Shown here one piece after another: positions 5,219 through 11,267 of a stretch of DNA of 11,267 nucleotides. A model generated the notes under the pieces. The model searched no databases. It saw only the letters and a program-made list of their open reading frames with translations, and was not told the origin of the DNA. Every line of letters begins with the position of its first letter. Within the stretch, counting starts at the first letter, position 1. Source of the stretch: Bacteroidota bacterium (GTDB lineage Bacteria > Bacteroidota > Bacteroidia > Flavobacteriales_F > PHOS-HE28); assembly GCA_023418095.1 (NCBI GenBank), contig JAEZDL010000024.1, positions 1-11,267 on the forward strand, read 5' to 3'. Position numbers and translations under genes: made by a program.

Positions 5219-7627
5219 GTGGTGGGCCGATCGTTGCGAATAGCCTGGTCGATCGGTCTTTGCCTTCTTTTAACCGCCTCCATCGCGTCGTTCGATCCGC
5301 ATGCGGAACTGCGTGCGATCGTTTCCGGCGATATGAAAGGTGTTATTCACCGTCTTAATGCGGAACTTTCCGATCCTGCGATCCGCCGGGACACGCTGCT
5401 CCATGCGCGCACGCTGGAAATGCTCGGTGAGCAATACTACCGGATCAGCGACATCGATGAAGCGAAACGTTATTGGGATGAAGCACTTGAACTGAGGCGT
5501 GCGCGTTTCGGAAACGATTCACCCGAAGCTGGTGCAGGCCTTGCATACCAGGCCCGCTATCATAATTACATGGCCGCGCCGCAATGGGATCATCAGATCA
5601 CCGCGGAGGAAACATCGGTGCGCGCGATCGAGTTGATCGCGAACGCAGGCGATGTTCTTCCATTCGAGCGCGTGGTCGCGCTGCGCGAACGTGCTTACGC
5701 GTACAAGGTCTTCCATGGGCTTTATGCAATTCAAAGGACGAAGGATAGCCCGGCCGAGCCGTCGGTTGCGGCAAGGCCGTACTTCAGGAAGGCCTTGCAG
5801 GAGGCGATCGCCGCGCGGGATACGATCTGGACCGCGCAGATCCTTCATGACATTGGGAACACGTTCACCGATCAGGCGATCCCTTCACGTGGTGATCCGG
5901 CGAAACTCCACATGGTCGTGGATTCCGCGATGTGGTACTACGATCGGTCCATCACTTTGATGCAGGCTCACGGACTGGGCACCTCGGAGCCCGTGATGAT
6001 GGATCACCTTACCATCGGCCTGCTGCAGGAATATGCGTTCCAGAAAGGTGGATACATGCCAGCGATCCAGAGCTACCGGCGGGCGTTGCGCGTTCTGCTG
6101 GACATGCAACGGATCCCGCGAACGACGGACCTGTATCGGTTTCAGCCCTCGGTCCCCAACAAGGCGCAGGTGTTGGAACTGATGTCGTTCATCTCGCACT
6201 GTTACGACCGGATCTGGTGGGAGGATAAACAGAGCAGCTACATCGATAGTGCGATCCATGTGATCGAGGCGGCGGTACCCTATTGGGAGGCATTGGTGAA
6301 GGAGTATGGCAGCCGGAGGCTACATCTGGTAACGAGTTCCTACGCGCATTCGCCGTTCCAATACGCGCACATCTTCCATATGGACCGTTACGTGCACAAG
6401 GGGAACAGCGATGATCTGATCGCCGCGATGATCCACCTGGAACGCAGAAGGAACCTGAAGATCCAGCGGGATAGGTTGAAGCGCGGGCTTCCTTCGCTCC
6501 AATTCCTGGAAGAGCCGGTCACCCTGGATGATCTTGTCGCTCCGCAGGGCACGCTGATCATTGAGTACATGAGCGGACATGGCTTTTCGGCCGTTGTGAT
6601 CGATGAGCACGGGCCACGATCGATCGAACTCGGGCCAACACCGTTCAACCCTGAATTCGGGGTAGGCCGCTTCGCTGAATTCGCAGTGAACGAAGTGAGT
6701 GCCGATCGGCAGGAATTCCGCAGAAAAGCAGTTGAATGGTACCAGCGATTGCTTCAGCCCTTATTGCAGGGCCGCACGGAAAGAAAGCTGGTGATCATTC
6801 CCTACGGAACGCTTTCGCATCTACCTTTCGCAGCGTTGATGATCGATACCGTTCCCGATCGATACGTTGGCCAGGAATATGAGATCCGCATCGCTCCCGA
6901 CCTTCGATCGGCACTTCAACCGATGCAATTGGCCGAGGATCGTACCATGATAACGGTCGCAAATGGTGCGGAGACCAGTGATCTTCCCTTCGCCCTGCGT
7001 TACGCCAGAGCGCTCGCGCAGGATTTCGATTCAGGGCTTGACACTGCGTTGCGCTCCGATCGGCTTGATCTTCTTCTTCGCGAACCTGGAATACTTCACA
7101 TCGCTTCGCATGCCCGCGCTGCAGGCCTGCCTGATACCGAACCGTACATTCTGCTTACGGATCGCGCCTGGAGCGAAAAGGATATCCCGTGGGGGAAGGT
7201 GGATCGCGACCTGATCGTTCTTGCTGCATGCTCCAGCGGCAGCGGGCGGGTCTTTCTTGGCGAAGGCGCGCAAAGCCTTGGCCATGCGCTATTGCAGGCC
7301 GGTGCCGATGCCGTGATCCATACGTTGTGGCCAGTGGATGATCGATCCACCAACGAGATCCTGCATCACATGTATACTTCAATGCTCGCCGGCGATCCTG
7401 CGAGCACAGCGCTCCACAAGGCCAAGAACAGGTTCATGGAAGAACACGAGGACGATGGGCTTGACGATCCGTTCTATTGGAGCGGGATCATCCTGGTGGG
7501 AACCGATGTGAGGTTGGATCGGGATCGGCCCGGTGTGCTCATCGGATCGGTCGTCGCGGCCCTGTTGCTGATCGGGATCCTGGTTCACAAGCGATCGAGC
7601 AGTTCCCGTGAGCGCCCGCTCAATTGA
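5219..7627 (+). CDS. exported TPR-CHAT protease-like protein with C-terminal membrane anchor
   Basis: This 802-residue protein starts with a basic then hydrophobic segment (GRSLRIAWSIGLCLLLTASI), read as a signal peptide or N-terminal anchor. A long helical region follows (about 35-435), with TPR-like units near 67-98 (YYRISDIDEAKRYWDEALEL) and 275-297 (GGYMPAIQSYRRAL). A CHAT domain (caspase HetF-associated with TPRs) spans about 437-765. Its expected catalytic pair is visible: His631 in LHIASHA and Cys671 in LIVLAACSSGSG, 40 residues apart, followed by GEGAQSLGHALLQAGADAVI and LWPVDD. A hydrophobic helix (773-789) and a basic tail end the protein. CHAT proteins are caspase/separase-like cysteine peptidases; this topology places the protease outside the cytoplasm, tethered to the inner membrane. 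The start must be GTG 5219 or 5222 because the first ATG lies beyond the signal peptide. It follows trxB by three bases and overlaps the convergent anti-sigma-like gene by 43 bp. The substrate is unknown. Confidence 0.9.
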   Translation: MVGRSLRIAWSIGLCLLLTASIASFDPHAELRAIVSGDMKGVIHRLNAELSDPAIRRDTLLHARTLEMLGEQYYRISDIDEAKRYWDEALELRRARFGNDSPEAGAGLAYQARYHNYMAAPQWDHQITAEETSVRAIELIANAGDVLPFERVVALRERAYAYKVFHGLYAIQRTKDSPAEPSVAARPYFRKALQEAIAARDTIWTAQILHDIGNTFTDQAIPSRGDPAKLHMVVDSAMWYYDRSITLMQAHGLGTSEPVMMDHLTIGLLQEYAFQKGGYMPAIQSYRRALRVLLDMQRIPRTTDLYRFQPSVPNKAQVLELMSFISHCYDRIWWEDKQSSYIDSAIHVIEAAVPYWEALVKEYGSRRLHLVTSSYAHSPFQYAHIFHMDRYVHKGNSDDLIAAMIHLERRRNLKIQRDRLKRGLPSLQFLEEPVTLDDLVAPQGTLIIEYMSGHGFSAVVIDEHGPRSIELGPTPFNPEFGVGRFAEFAVNEVSADRQEFRRKAVEWYQRLLQPLLQGRTERKLVIIPYGTLSHLPFAALMIDTVPDRYVGQEYEIRIAPDLRSALQPMQLAEDRTMITVANGAETSDLPFALRYARALAQDFDSGLDTALRSDRLDLLLREPGILHIASHARAAGLPDTEPYILLTDRAWSEKDIPWGKVDRDLIVLAACSSGSGRVFLGEGAQSLGHALLQAGADAVIHTLWPVDDRSTNEILHHMYTSMLAGDPASTALHKAKNRFMEEHEDDGLDDPFYWSGIILVGTDVRLDRDRPGVLIGSVVAALLLIGILVHKRSSSSRERPLN

Positions 7628-8328
7628 GGATCCCCGCTTTGGGCGAGTTCCTCCAGAAGAGGCTTCGCCATTTCGATCCGGCCTTCTCGCAATTCACAGA
7701 TCGCATGGTGATAGCGGGCCTTGTTGCTGAAGACCGATCCAACGGGCACCTCCTTAAAAAACCCGATCGCACGATCGCATTTCGCAAGTTCCGCTGATGC
7801 GATACCTGCGAAATAATTCAGCGTATCGTTGCCAGGCTCCTTGGCAAGCATTTGCTCCAGCGATCTCTGCACCCGGAGGTGGTTCCCAAGCTTCAGGTCG
7901 TTCATCACCTCGTCCAATGCCCGGCCTTTAGCGCTCATCAGTACAGGCAGGCCGGGTTCCTCGATCCCATATTCGTTCGCCAGCCTAACATGTTCCGGAG
8001 CGCGCAACACCCACCAGATCCCGAAGATGATCACCGCGACAGCTGCAGCCGCGAGCCAGATGCTCCTTGAACTTTCGGGCGCACCATCCAACTCCCGATC
8101 GATCTGTTGCAATTTCTGCTTCAATCCAGCCGGTGGAACACCTGCGGCACGGGATGAAACGATCCCTTTTATGGCGAGCTGGAACGCCCGGTACCTTTTC
8201 GCCAGACCGGCATCGCGTGCAAGCTCCGCATCGAACGCGCGGGCTTCAGCATCGGGCATGGTATTGAAATACCGGGCCTCGAACCGATCCTGTTCCAACT
8301 CGTCCATATGTTCGATCACGCGATCCAT
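7585..8328 (-). CDS. membrane anti-sigma-like protein with extracytoplasmic TPR-like domain
   Basis: This 247-residue protein has three parts. Residues 1-85 form a cytoplasmic helical region with RFEARYFNTMPDAEARAFDAEL and then LARDAGLAKRYRAFQLAI, a pattern common in Bacteroidota anti-sigma N-termini (a short motif, then 'E..AFe.eL..D..L'). Residues 90-108 are one transmembrane helix (SIWLAAAAVAVIIFGIWWVL). Residues from about 135 form a helical, TPR-like domain (RVQRSLEQMLAKEPGNDTLN, then YFAGIASAELAKCDRAIGFF and MAKPLLEELAQSGDP) that should lie in the periplasm. No zinc-binding HxxxCxxC anti-sigma motif is present. The start is set by a one-base TGATG overlap (8330-8326) with the sigma gene; an ATG at 8391 in frame would overlap that gene by 64 bp and is less likely. 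The location directly after an ECF sigma gene supports the anti-sigma role, which remains inferred. Confidence 0.8.
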   Translation of the reverse strand: MDRVIEHMDELEQDRFEARYFNTMPDAEARAFDAELARDAGLAKRYRAFQLAIKGIVSSRAAGVPPAGLKQKLQQIDRELDGAPESSRSIWLAAAAVAVIIFGIWWVLRAPEHVRLANEYGIEEPGLPVLMSAKGRALDEVMNDLKLGNHLRVQRSLEQMLAKEPGNDTLNYFAGIASAELAKCDRAIGFFKEVPVGSVFSNKARYHHAICELREGRIEMAKPLLEELAQSGDPQLSGRSRELLDRL

Positions 8329-8882
8329 CACATCAACAACATCATCATCCCCTTCTTCACCTGATCCATCAATCGCTTCAATGCGATGCATTTCTTCTTC
8401 TTCGCGACATTGGCGTTCTTGTAGCCCATGGTCTCGGCTATGCCCCGCATGTCCAGCCGATCGATATAGTAGAGCTCCAGCACGCGCTTGTCATCGGGCG
8501 AAAGCCGTTCCAGCTCGGCCCTTACCTTCTCCAGATCCTCATCGCGCTCCATGGTCTCCTGTGCGTTGGCGTGTGACAGGCCTTCCATATGGATCGCATA
8601 AGGAGCCAAATGGTTCCCATGGATCGCCTGGGACCTTATGCGCGTGAGCAGATGATTGCGGCCGATCGCGAAGAGATAGGTGCGCACATTCCCGTTGAAC
8701 TGCGCGAGCCGGCCTGCAGCTTCCTGTTCGTACACGGCGCATAAGGCGTCCTGGAAGGCATCCTTCGCTTCATCGGCATCCACCCCGAATTCACGCCTGG
8801 CCCATGCGATGAACGCATTGCGATGCTGGCGGTATTGACGTGCCGCCTCCTCAAACATGGGAGTAAGGGATCTTGAACGCAT
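8328..8882 (-). CDS. ECF-type RNA polymerase sigma factor (sigma-70 family)
   Basis: This 184-residue protein has the two-domain layout of an extracytoplasmic-function sigma factor. Region 2 covers about residues 20-85, with DAFQDALCAVYE (41-52) and VRTYLFAIGRN (66-76). Region 4 covers about 124-171, with LERLSPDDKRVLELYYIDRL and then the helix-turn-helix MRGIAETMGYKNANVAKKKK. It would direct RNA polymerase to a dedicated promoter set. A run of four Lys (161-164) lies in the recognition-helix region, and the C-terminus is an unusual GMMMLLM. The start is ATG 8882 or ATG 8858, the latter giving 176 residues starting MFEEAARQYRQHR; a -7-like element at 8905-8898 would leave about 8 or 32 bases of leader respectively, slightly favouring 8858. 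It is the first gene of a two-gene operon with the membrane anti-sigma-like gene. Confidence 0.92.
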   Translation of the reverse strand: MRSRSLTPMFEEAARQYRQHRNAFIAWARREFGVDADEAKDAFQDALCAVYEQEAAGRLAQFNGNVRTYLFAIGRNHLLTRIRSQAIHGNHLAPYAIHMEGLSHANAQETMERDEDLEKVRAELERLSPDDKRVLELYYIDRLDMRGIAETMGYKNANVAKKKKCIALKRLMDQVKKGMMMLLM

Positions 8883-8897
8883 TGCGGCTGCGGGCGC

Positions 8898-8905
8898 CGA
8901 ATATA
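8898..8905 (-). promoter_or_regulatory. TATATTCG, weak -7-like element before the sigma operon
   Basis: On the minus strand TATATTCG differs from the Bacteroidota -7 consensus TAnnTTTG at one base. It sits 16 bases before ATG 8882 and 40 bases before ATG 8858. No -33 TTTG is seen at the right spacing. If the sigma factor controls its own gene the real promoter may look different. Confidence 0.25.
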
Positions 8906-8977
8906 GAGGAATGGCGGAAACCTCGTGTATCCATGGTCATGTTCATTGATCAGATCACAGCGAAGCAACTGCGCCTC

Positions 8978-8996
8978 AACGACAAAGAATGTCGTT
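8978..8996. other. small hairpin in the sigma/ThuA intergenic region
   Basis: AACGACA (8978-8984) and TGTCGTT (8990-8996) form a perfect 7-bp inverted repeat around AAGAA. It lies about 95 bases upstream of the sigma start inside the non-coding gap 8883-9151. Apart from this hairpin, the weak promoter-like element and the palindrome at 9116-9145, I see no gene or RNA in that gap. It could be an operator or an RNA hairpin in a longer leader. Confidence 0.25.
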
Positions 8997-9115
8997 CGTG
9001 CTTGAAAGCCAGCCGCCATACGGTAACCTTCCGGCCATGTATGTTATTAAAGGATGGAGCGATCGTGCAGGGTGACGGGTCGTACCGGAGCAGTTCGAAC
9101 CTGGGCCCTGTGCAT

Positions 9116-9145
9116 GGACCCGGCCTTTCGCGAAAGGCCGGGTCC
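9116..9145 (-). terminator. perfect 30-bp palindrome, probable terminator of the ThuA gene
   Basis: The left arm GGACCCGGCCTTTCG (9116-9130) is the exact reverse complement of the right arm CGAAAGGCCGGGTCC (9131-9145). As RNA it folds into a GC-rich stem of about 13 bp with a tight loop. It begins 6 bases after the ThuA stop codon. On the minus strand no U-run follows (ATGCACAGGG), while on the plus strand TCTATTT follows, so it might act in both directions or mainly block read-through from the left. No plus-strand gene is evident upstream to need it. Confidence 0.65.
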
Positions 9146-9151
9146 TCTATT

Positions 9152-10159
9152 TCAAGGGATCACGATCGTGAACGAAAGTTCCCGTCCGCGCAGGAAGTAG
9201 ATCCCTGACGGATGCGTGACCTTATGACCGCATACCGTTCCGCTACAATTGGATCTCTGGATCAACCTGCCTTGTAGGTCGAACAGATCGAATGTGTGCC
9301 TTCCATCCTCCAGGCCCACGATATTGATCATTCCACCGATCGGATCGAAGCTTGGGTTGACTACCGATCCACCTGGAATTTCGATCGACGTTTCGTCATT
9401 CAACAACCAGATCAACGCATCCTTCACATGCGACCGGAACAACGGATCGCTGGTGTAATTGTTTTGCGCATGTCCCAGAGCTGTGTAGAAGATCCGGTTC
9501 ATTGCGGTGGTGCGGTACCAGCTCATCGGGCGCGGCGCATCGTAGCTGTTCACGATTCCGTTCGGGCCGATCGTTTGTTCCACCTCCAGCACCGGCACGA
9601 TGTCCGGATGCAGGTAACCATTCTCCCAGTAATAGTATTCCTCTTCCTTCTGCCACGGATCGGGAAGGTTCGCGGTGGAAGGATTCGTTCCCAGCTTATG
9701 CAGGGCGAATGAAGGCGTGCCCGAAACATGGTGGGGATCGGACTGCACGCTTCCCCCGATCGTACTTGCATAGAAATCCCACACACCGGTGTCGCCGCCA
9801 TTTGCTGTTGAATGCCGGTACGTATCTGTCGCTGCGTGGATCCCCATCAGGTGGCCGCCCTGCGCTATCCATGTTTCGAAATTCGATCGTTGCTGATCAT
9901 CAAGGATCGCATTGCCCGATGTGTTGGCGAACACCACCACATCGAATTCCGCCAATGTAGCGAGCTCATTGAAGGATGATCCATCTGCATCATCGATCAC
10001 CTCCGCCCCGACCTCCGCGCCGATCGAGGTGAACATCGAAAAAGAGACCTCACGCGTTTCATGATCGAAGCCGCTTGTCTTCGTGAAGTGGAGCACTCGC
10101 TGGGCTACCACGTTGTGCACGGAGAAAAGCATCACGAGCAGAACGAGGGACCGTGGCAT
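9152..10159 (-). CDS. secreted ThuA-domain protein with T9SS-type C-terminal domain
   Basis: This 335-residue protein starts with a signal peptide (MPRSLVLLVMLFSVHNVVAQ). Residues 21 to about 255 are a ThuA-like domain (PF06283, a glutamine-amidotransferase-like fold): RVLHFTKTSGFDHE, FDVVVFANTSG, the block GGHLMGIHAATDTYRH, then DPHHV, PMSWYRT and RIFYTALGHAQNNYTSD. The last 70 residues (from VVNPSFDP) resemble a type IX secretion sorting domain, with FDLFDLQGRLIQRS and SGIYFLRG, although the extreme C-terminus (SFTIVIP) lacks the usual basic residue, so that call is moderate. ThuA proteins are linked to sugar metabolism, but the secreted versions are biochemically poorly defined. It would be exported through the outer membrane and released or attached to the surface. 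The gene is divergent from the exported toroid-like gene, with 98 bp between them, and ends at the palindrome 9116-9145. Confidence 0.88.
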   Translation of the reverse strand: MPRSLVLLVMLFSVHNVVAQRVLHFTKTSGFDHETREVSFSMFTSIGAEVGAEVIDDADGSSFNELATLAEFDVVVFANTSGNAILDDQQRSNFETWIAQGGHLMGIHAATDTYRHSTANGGDTGVWDFYASTIGGSVQSDPHHVSGTPSFALHKLGTNPSTANLPDPWQKEEEYYYWENGYLHPDIVPVLEVEQTIGPNGIVNSYDAPRPMSWYRTTAMNRIFYTALGHAQNNYTSDPLFRSHVKDALIWLLNDETSIEIPGGSVVNPSFDPIGGMINIVGLEDGRHTFDLFDLQGRLIQRSNCSGTVCGHKVTHPSGIYFLRGRELSFTIVIP

Positions 10160-10257
10160 GGATCGAAGTTACCGATCGTGCCGATCGAACCTTCCCTTGC
10201 CGGCGGTGTACTGCATATCAAAACAGCTCGATCCCGATCGACCCAATCCTTTCCAAC
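10160..10257. promoter_or_regulatory. divergent intergenic region with five GATC sites
   Basis: This 98-bp gap separates two divergent genes and must hold both promoters unless they lie further inside the genes. No clear TAnnTTTG element is found on either strand. It contains five GATC sites, most within CGATCG or CGATCC, far above chance, which shows that the motif enrichment is not limited to coding sequence. Confidence 0.4.
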
Positions 10258-11267
10258 ATGAAAAGCAGATCGTACATCATCATCGCCAGCATCGTTCTTT
10301 CCGGACTTGCAGCCGTGCTCGTTTCTTTTCGAGAACCGCTCGTGAAGGAAGAGATCATTCCCTGCCACACGCCACCGGAGGCCATAAAAGGCTGTGTGTT
10401 CAAGACGGTTTATGAAGGTGAAGGCGTGGACAGCACATTCCAGATCGCCACACCAACGAAAGTGCTGAGGGCTGAAGAGCGCGGATTGCATTGGCTTGTT
10501 CAGGCGCAGGCCCCCGATGGTGGCTTTGGTGCAGGTGCACATGCCCGCCAGGATATCCGTGATCCGCATGCGGTGGCCACCGATCCAGCCACTACGGCCA
10601 TGGTTGGCATGGCGATCCTGCGCATGGGATCCACATTGGATCAAGGTGAATACGCGCCACAATTGAAGAAGCTGACGAACTATCTTCTCTCGCATGTGGA
10701 GAAGGCCACACCACAGGCACGCAACATCACGGACCTGCAGGGCACCCAGATCCAGGTGAAATTGGGAGCGAACATCGATGTTGCGCTCACCACGCAATTC
10801 CTCAGCAATTTGAGCGCGAAATTGCCGGCGAACGCACCGATCAAGCAACGTGTGCTGCAGGCCATGAACATCTGTTCGGGTATCATCCAGCGGGCCCAGA
10901 ACAGCGATGGTAGCATGCAGGGCGATGGCTGGGCCGGTGTGTTGCAGAGCTCGTTCGCCGCGAACGCCCTGGAATCAGCCAAAGCGCAGGGTGCCGCGGT
11001 GGATGATCAGGCCTTGCAACAGGCCCGCGATTACAACAAGGGGAACTTCGATGTGGAAGGAAAAAGCGTTGCCACCGAGCGCGCAGCAGGCATAACGCTC
11101 TACGCCGTGAGCGGGAGCACCAGGAGCAGCGCGCAGGAAGCCCGGGCCGCAGAAGAGAAGGTGGAGAAGGCGAAGAAGGAAGGAAAGATCAAGGCCGATG
11201 CGGAGATCAACGTGGACAACCTGAAAGAGGCGGGCCTTTCCACCACGGAAGCCGAACGTTTGAACAC
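10258..11267 (+). CDS. exported protein with terpene-cyclase/prenyltransferase-like toroid motifs (3' end outside window)
   Basis: An open frame runs from ATG 10258 through the right edge without a stop, giving 336 residues of an incomplete protein. The N-terminus (MKSRSYIIIASIVLSGLAAV and LVSF) is a signal peptide or anchor, so the body lies outside the cytoplasm. Two segments look like repeats of the alpha/alpha toroid found in squalene cyclases and prenyltransferases: GLHWLVQAQAPDGGFGAG (76-93) followed by ATDPATTAMVGMAILRMG (107-124), and AQNSDGSMQGDGWAGVLQSS (213-232) followed by FAANALESAKAQG. The catalytic DxDD or DCTAE motifs of cyclases are not seen in the visible part, so a structural or binding role is as likely as an enzyme. 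From about 288 the sequence becomes charged and Ala/Lys/Glu-rich. It diverges from the ThuA gene. The fold call is moderate; the function is unknown. Confidence 0.75.
   Translation, partial: MKSRSYIIIASIVLSGLAAVLVSFREPLVKEEIIPCHTPPEAIKGCVFKTVYEGEGVDSTFQIATPTKVLRAEERGLHWLVQAQAPDGGFGAGAHARQDIRDPHAVATDPATTAMVGMAILRMGSTLDQGEYAPQLKKLTNYLLSHVEKATPQARNITDLQGTQIQVKLGANIDVALTTQFLSNLSAKLPANAPIKQRVLQAMNICSGIIQRAQNSDGSMQGDGWAGVLQSSFAANALESAKAQGAAVDDQALQQARDYNKGNFDVEGKSVATERAAGITLYAVSGSTRSSAQEARAAEEKVEKAKKEGKIKADAEINVDNLKEAGLSTTEAERLN

Noticed and set aside
7829..8647. 272-codon plus-strand frame opposite the anti-sigma and sigma genes
   Set aside because: Its product is Ser/Arg/Ala-rich and repetitive, the usual mirror of Ala/Glu-rich coding sequence on the other strand.
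5219..8882. A type III-E CRISPR (Craspase) locus
   Set aside because: No CRISPR repeats, Cas7-11 effector or Csx30 homologue is seen; only the TPR-CHAT plus sigma-factor logic is shared.
9093..9101. GTTCGAACC, resembling a tRNA T-loop
   Set aside because: The flanking bases do not form a five-pair T-stem and no acceptor, D or anticodon arm can be built around it.
8873..9208. 111-codon plus-strand frame in the sigma/ThuA gap
   Set aside because: It runs through the palindrome and into the ThuA gene and shows no domain or coherent composition; I treat the gap as non-coding.

Overview
The window looks like a chromosomal segment of a Bacteroidota bacterium, probably in or near the Flavobacteriales, with a fairly high GC content for that group (mid-50s % by eye). 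The evidence is a TonB-dependent receptor with an N-terminal carboxypeptidase-regulatory-like domain paired with a DUF4249 lipoprotein, a secreted ThuA-domain protein with a type IX secretion (T9SS) style C-terminal domain, near-exact TAnnTTTG promoter elements, and no clear Shine-Dalgarno sequences. The tetramer GATC, often in CGATCG/GATCGG context, is strikingly frequent in genes and between them.

Layout, left to right. (1) 1-69: possible tail of a gene cut by the window edge. (2) 188-559 (+): clear homologue of the Anabaena sensory rhodopsin transducer (ASRT), with a repeat cluster upstream; no rhodopsin gene is present. (3) 567-665 (-): a 32-residue single-pass membrane microprotein with a plausible promoter. 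(4) 810-4177 (+): outer-membrane TonB-dependent receptor and DUF4249 lipoprotein, joined by a one-base TGATG overlap. (5) 4250-7627 (+): thioredoxin reductase (trxB) behind a good Bacteroidota promoter element, then, three bases later, an 802-residue protein with signal peptide, TPR-like helices, a CHAT (caspase-like) protease domain with His/Cys dyad and a C-terminal membrane anchor. (6) 8882-7585 (-): ECF-type sigma factor and a membrane anti-sigma-like protein whose extracytoplasmic half looks TPR-like; again a one-base TGATG overlap. This operon runs tail-to-tail into the CHAT gene, and their ends overlap by 43 bp. (7) 10159-9152 (-): secreted ThuA-domain protein ending at a perfect 30-bp palindrome. 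(8) 10258 to the right edge (+): N-terminal part of an exported protein with terpene-cyclase/prenyltransferase-like alpha-toroid motifs.

The most interesting unit is 5219-8882: an exported, membrane-anchored TPR-CHAT protease facing a sigma/anti-sigma pair. A reasonable hypothesis is that the protease cuts the anti-sigma protein, or a partner of it, in the periplasm to free the sigma factor. This would be conceptually similar to the type III-E CRISPR TPR-CHAT (Csx29)/Csx30/RpoE pathway but on the other side of the membrane. The domain calls are well supported by sequence. The pathway is inference.
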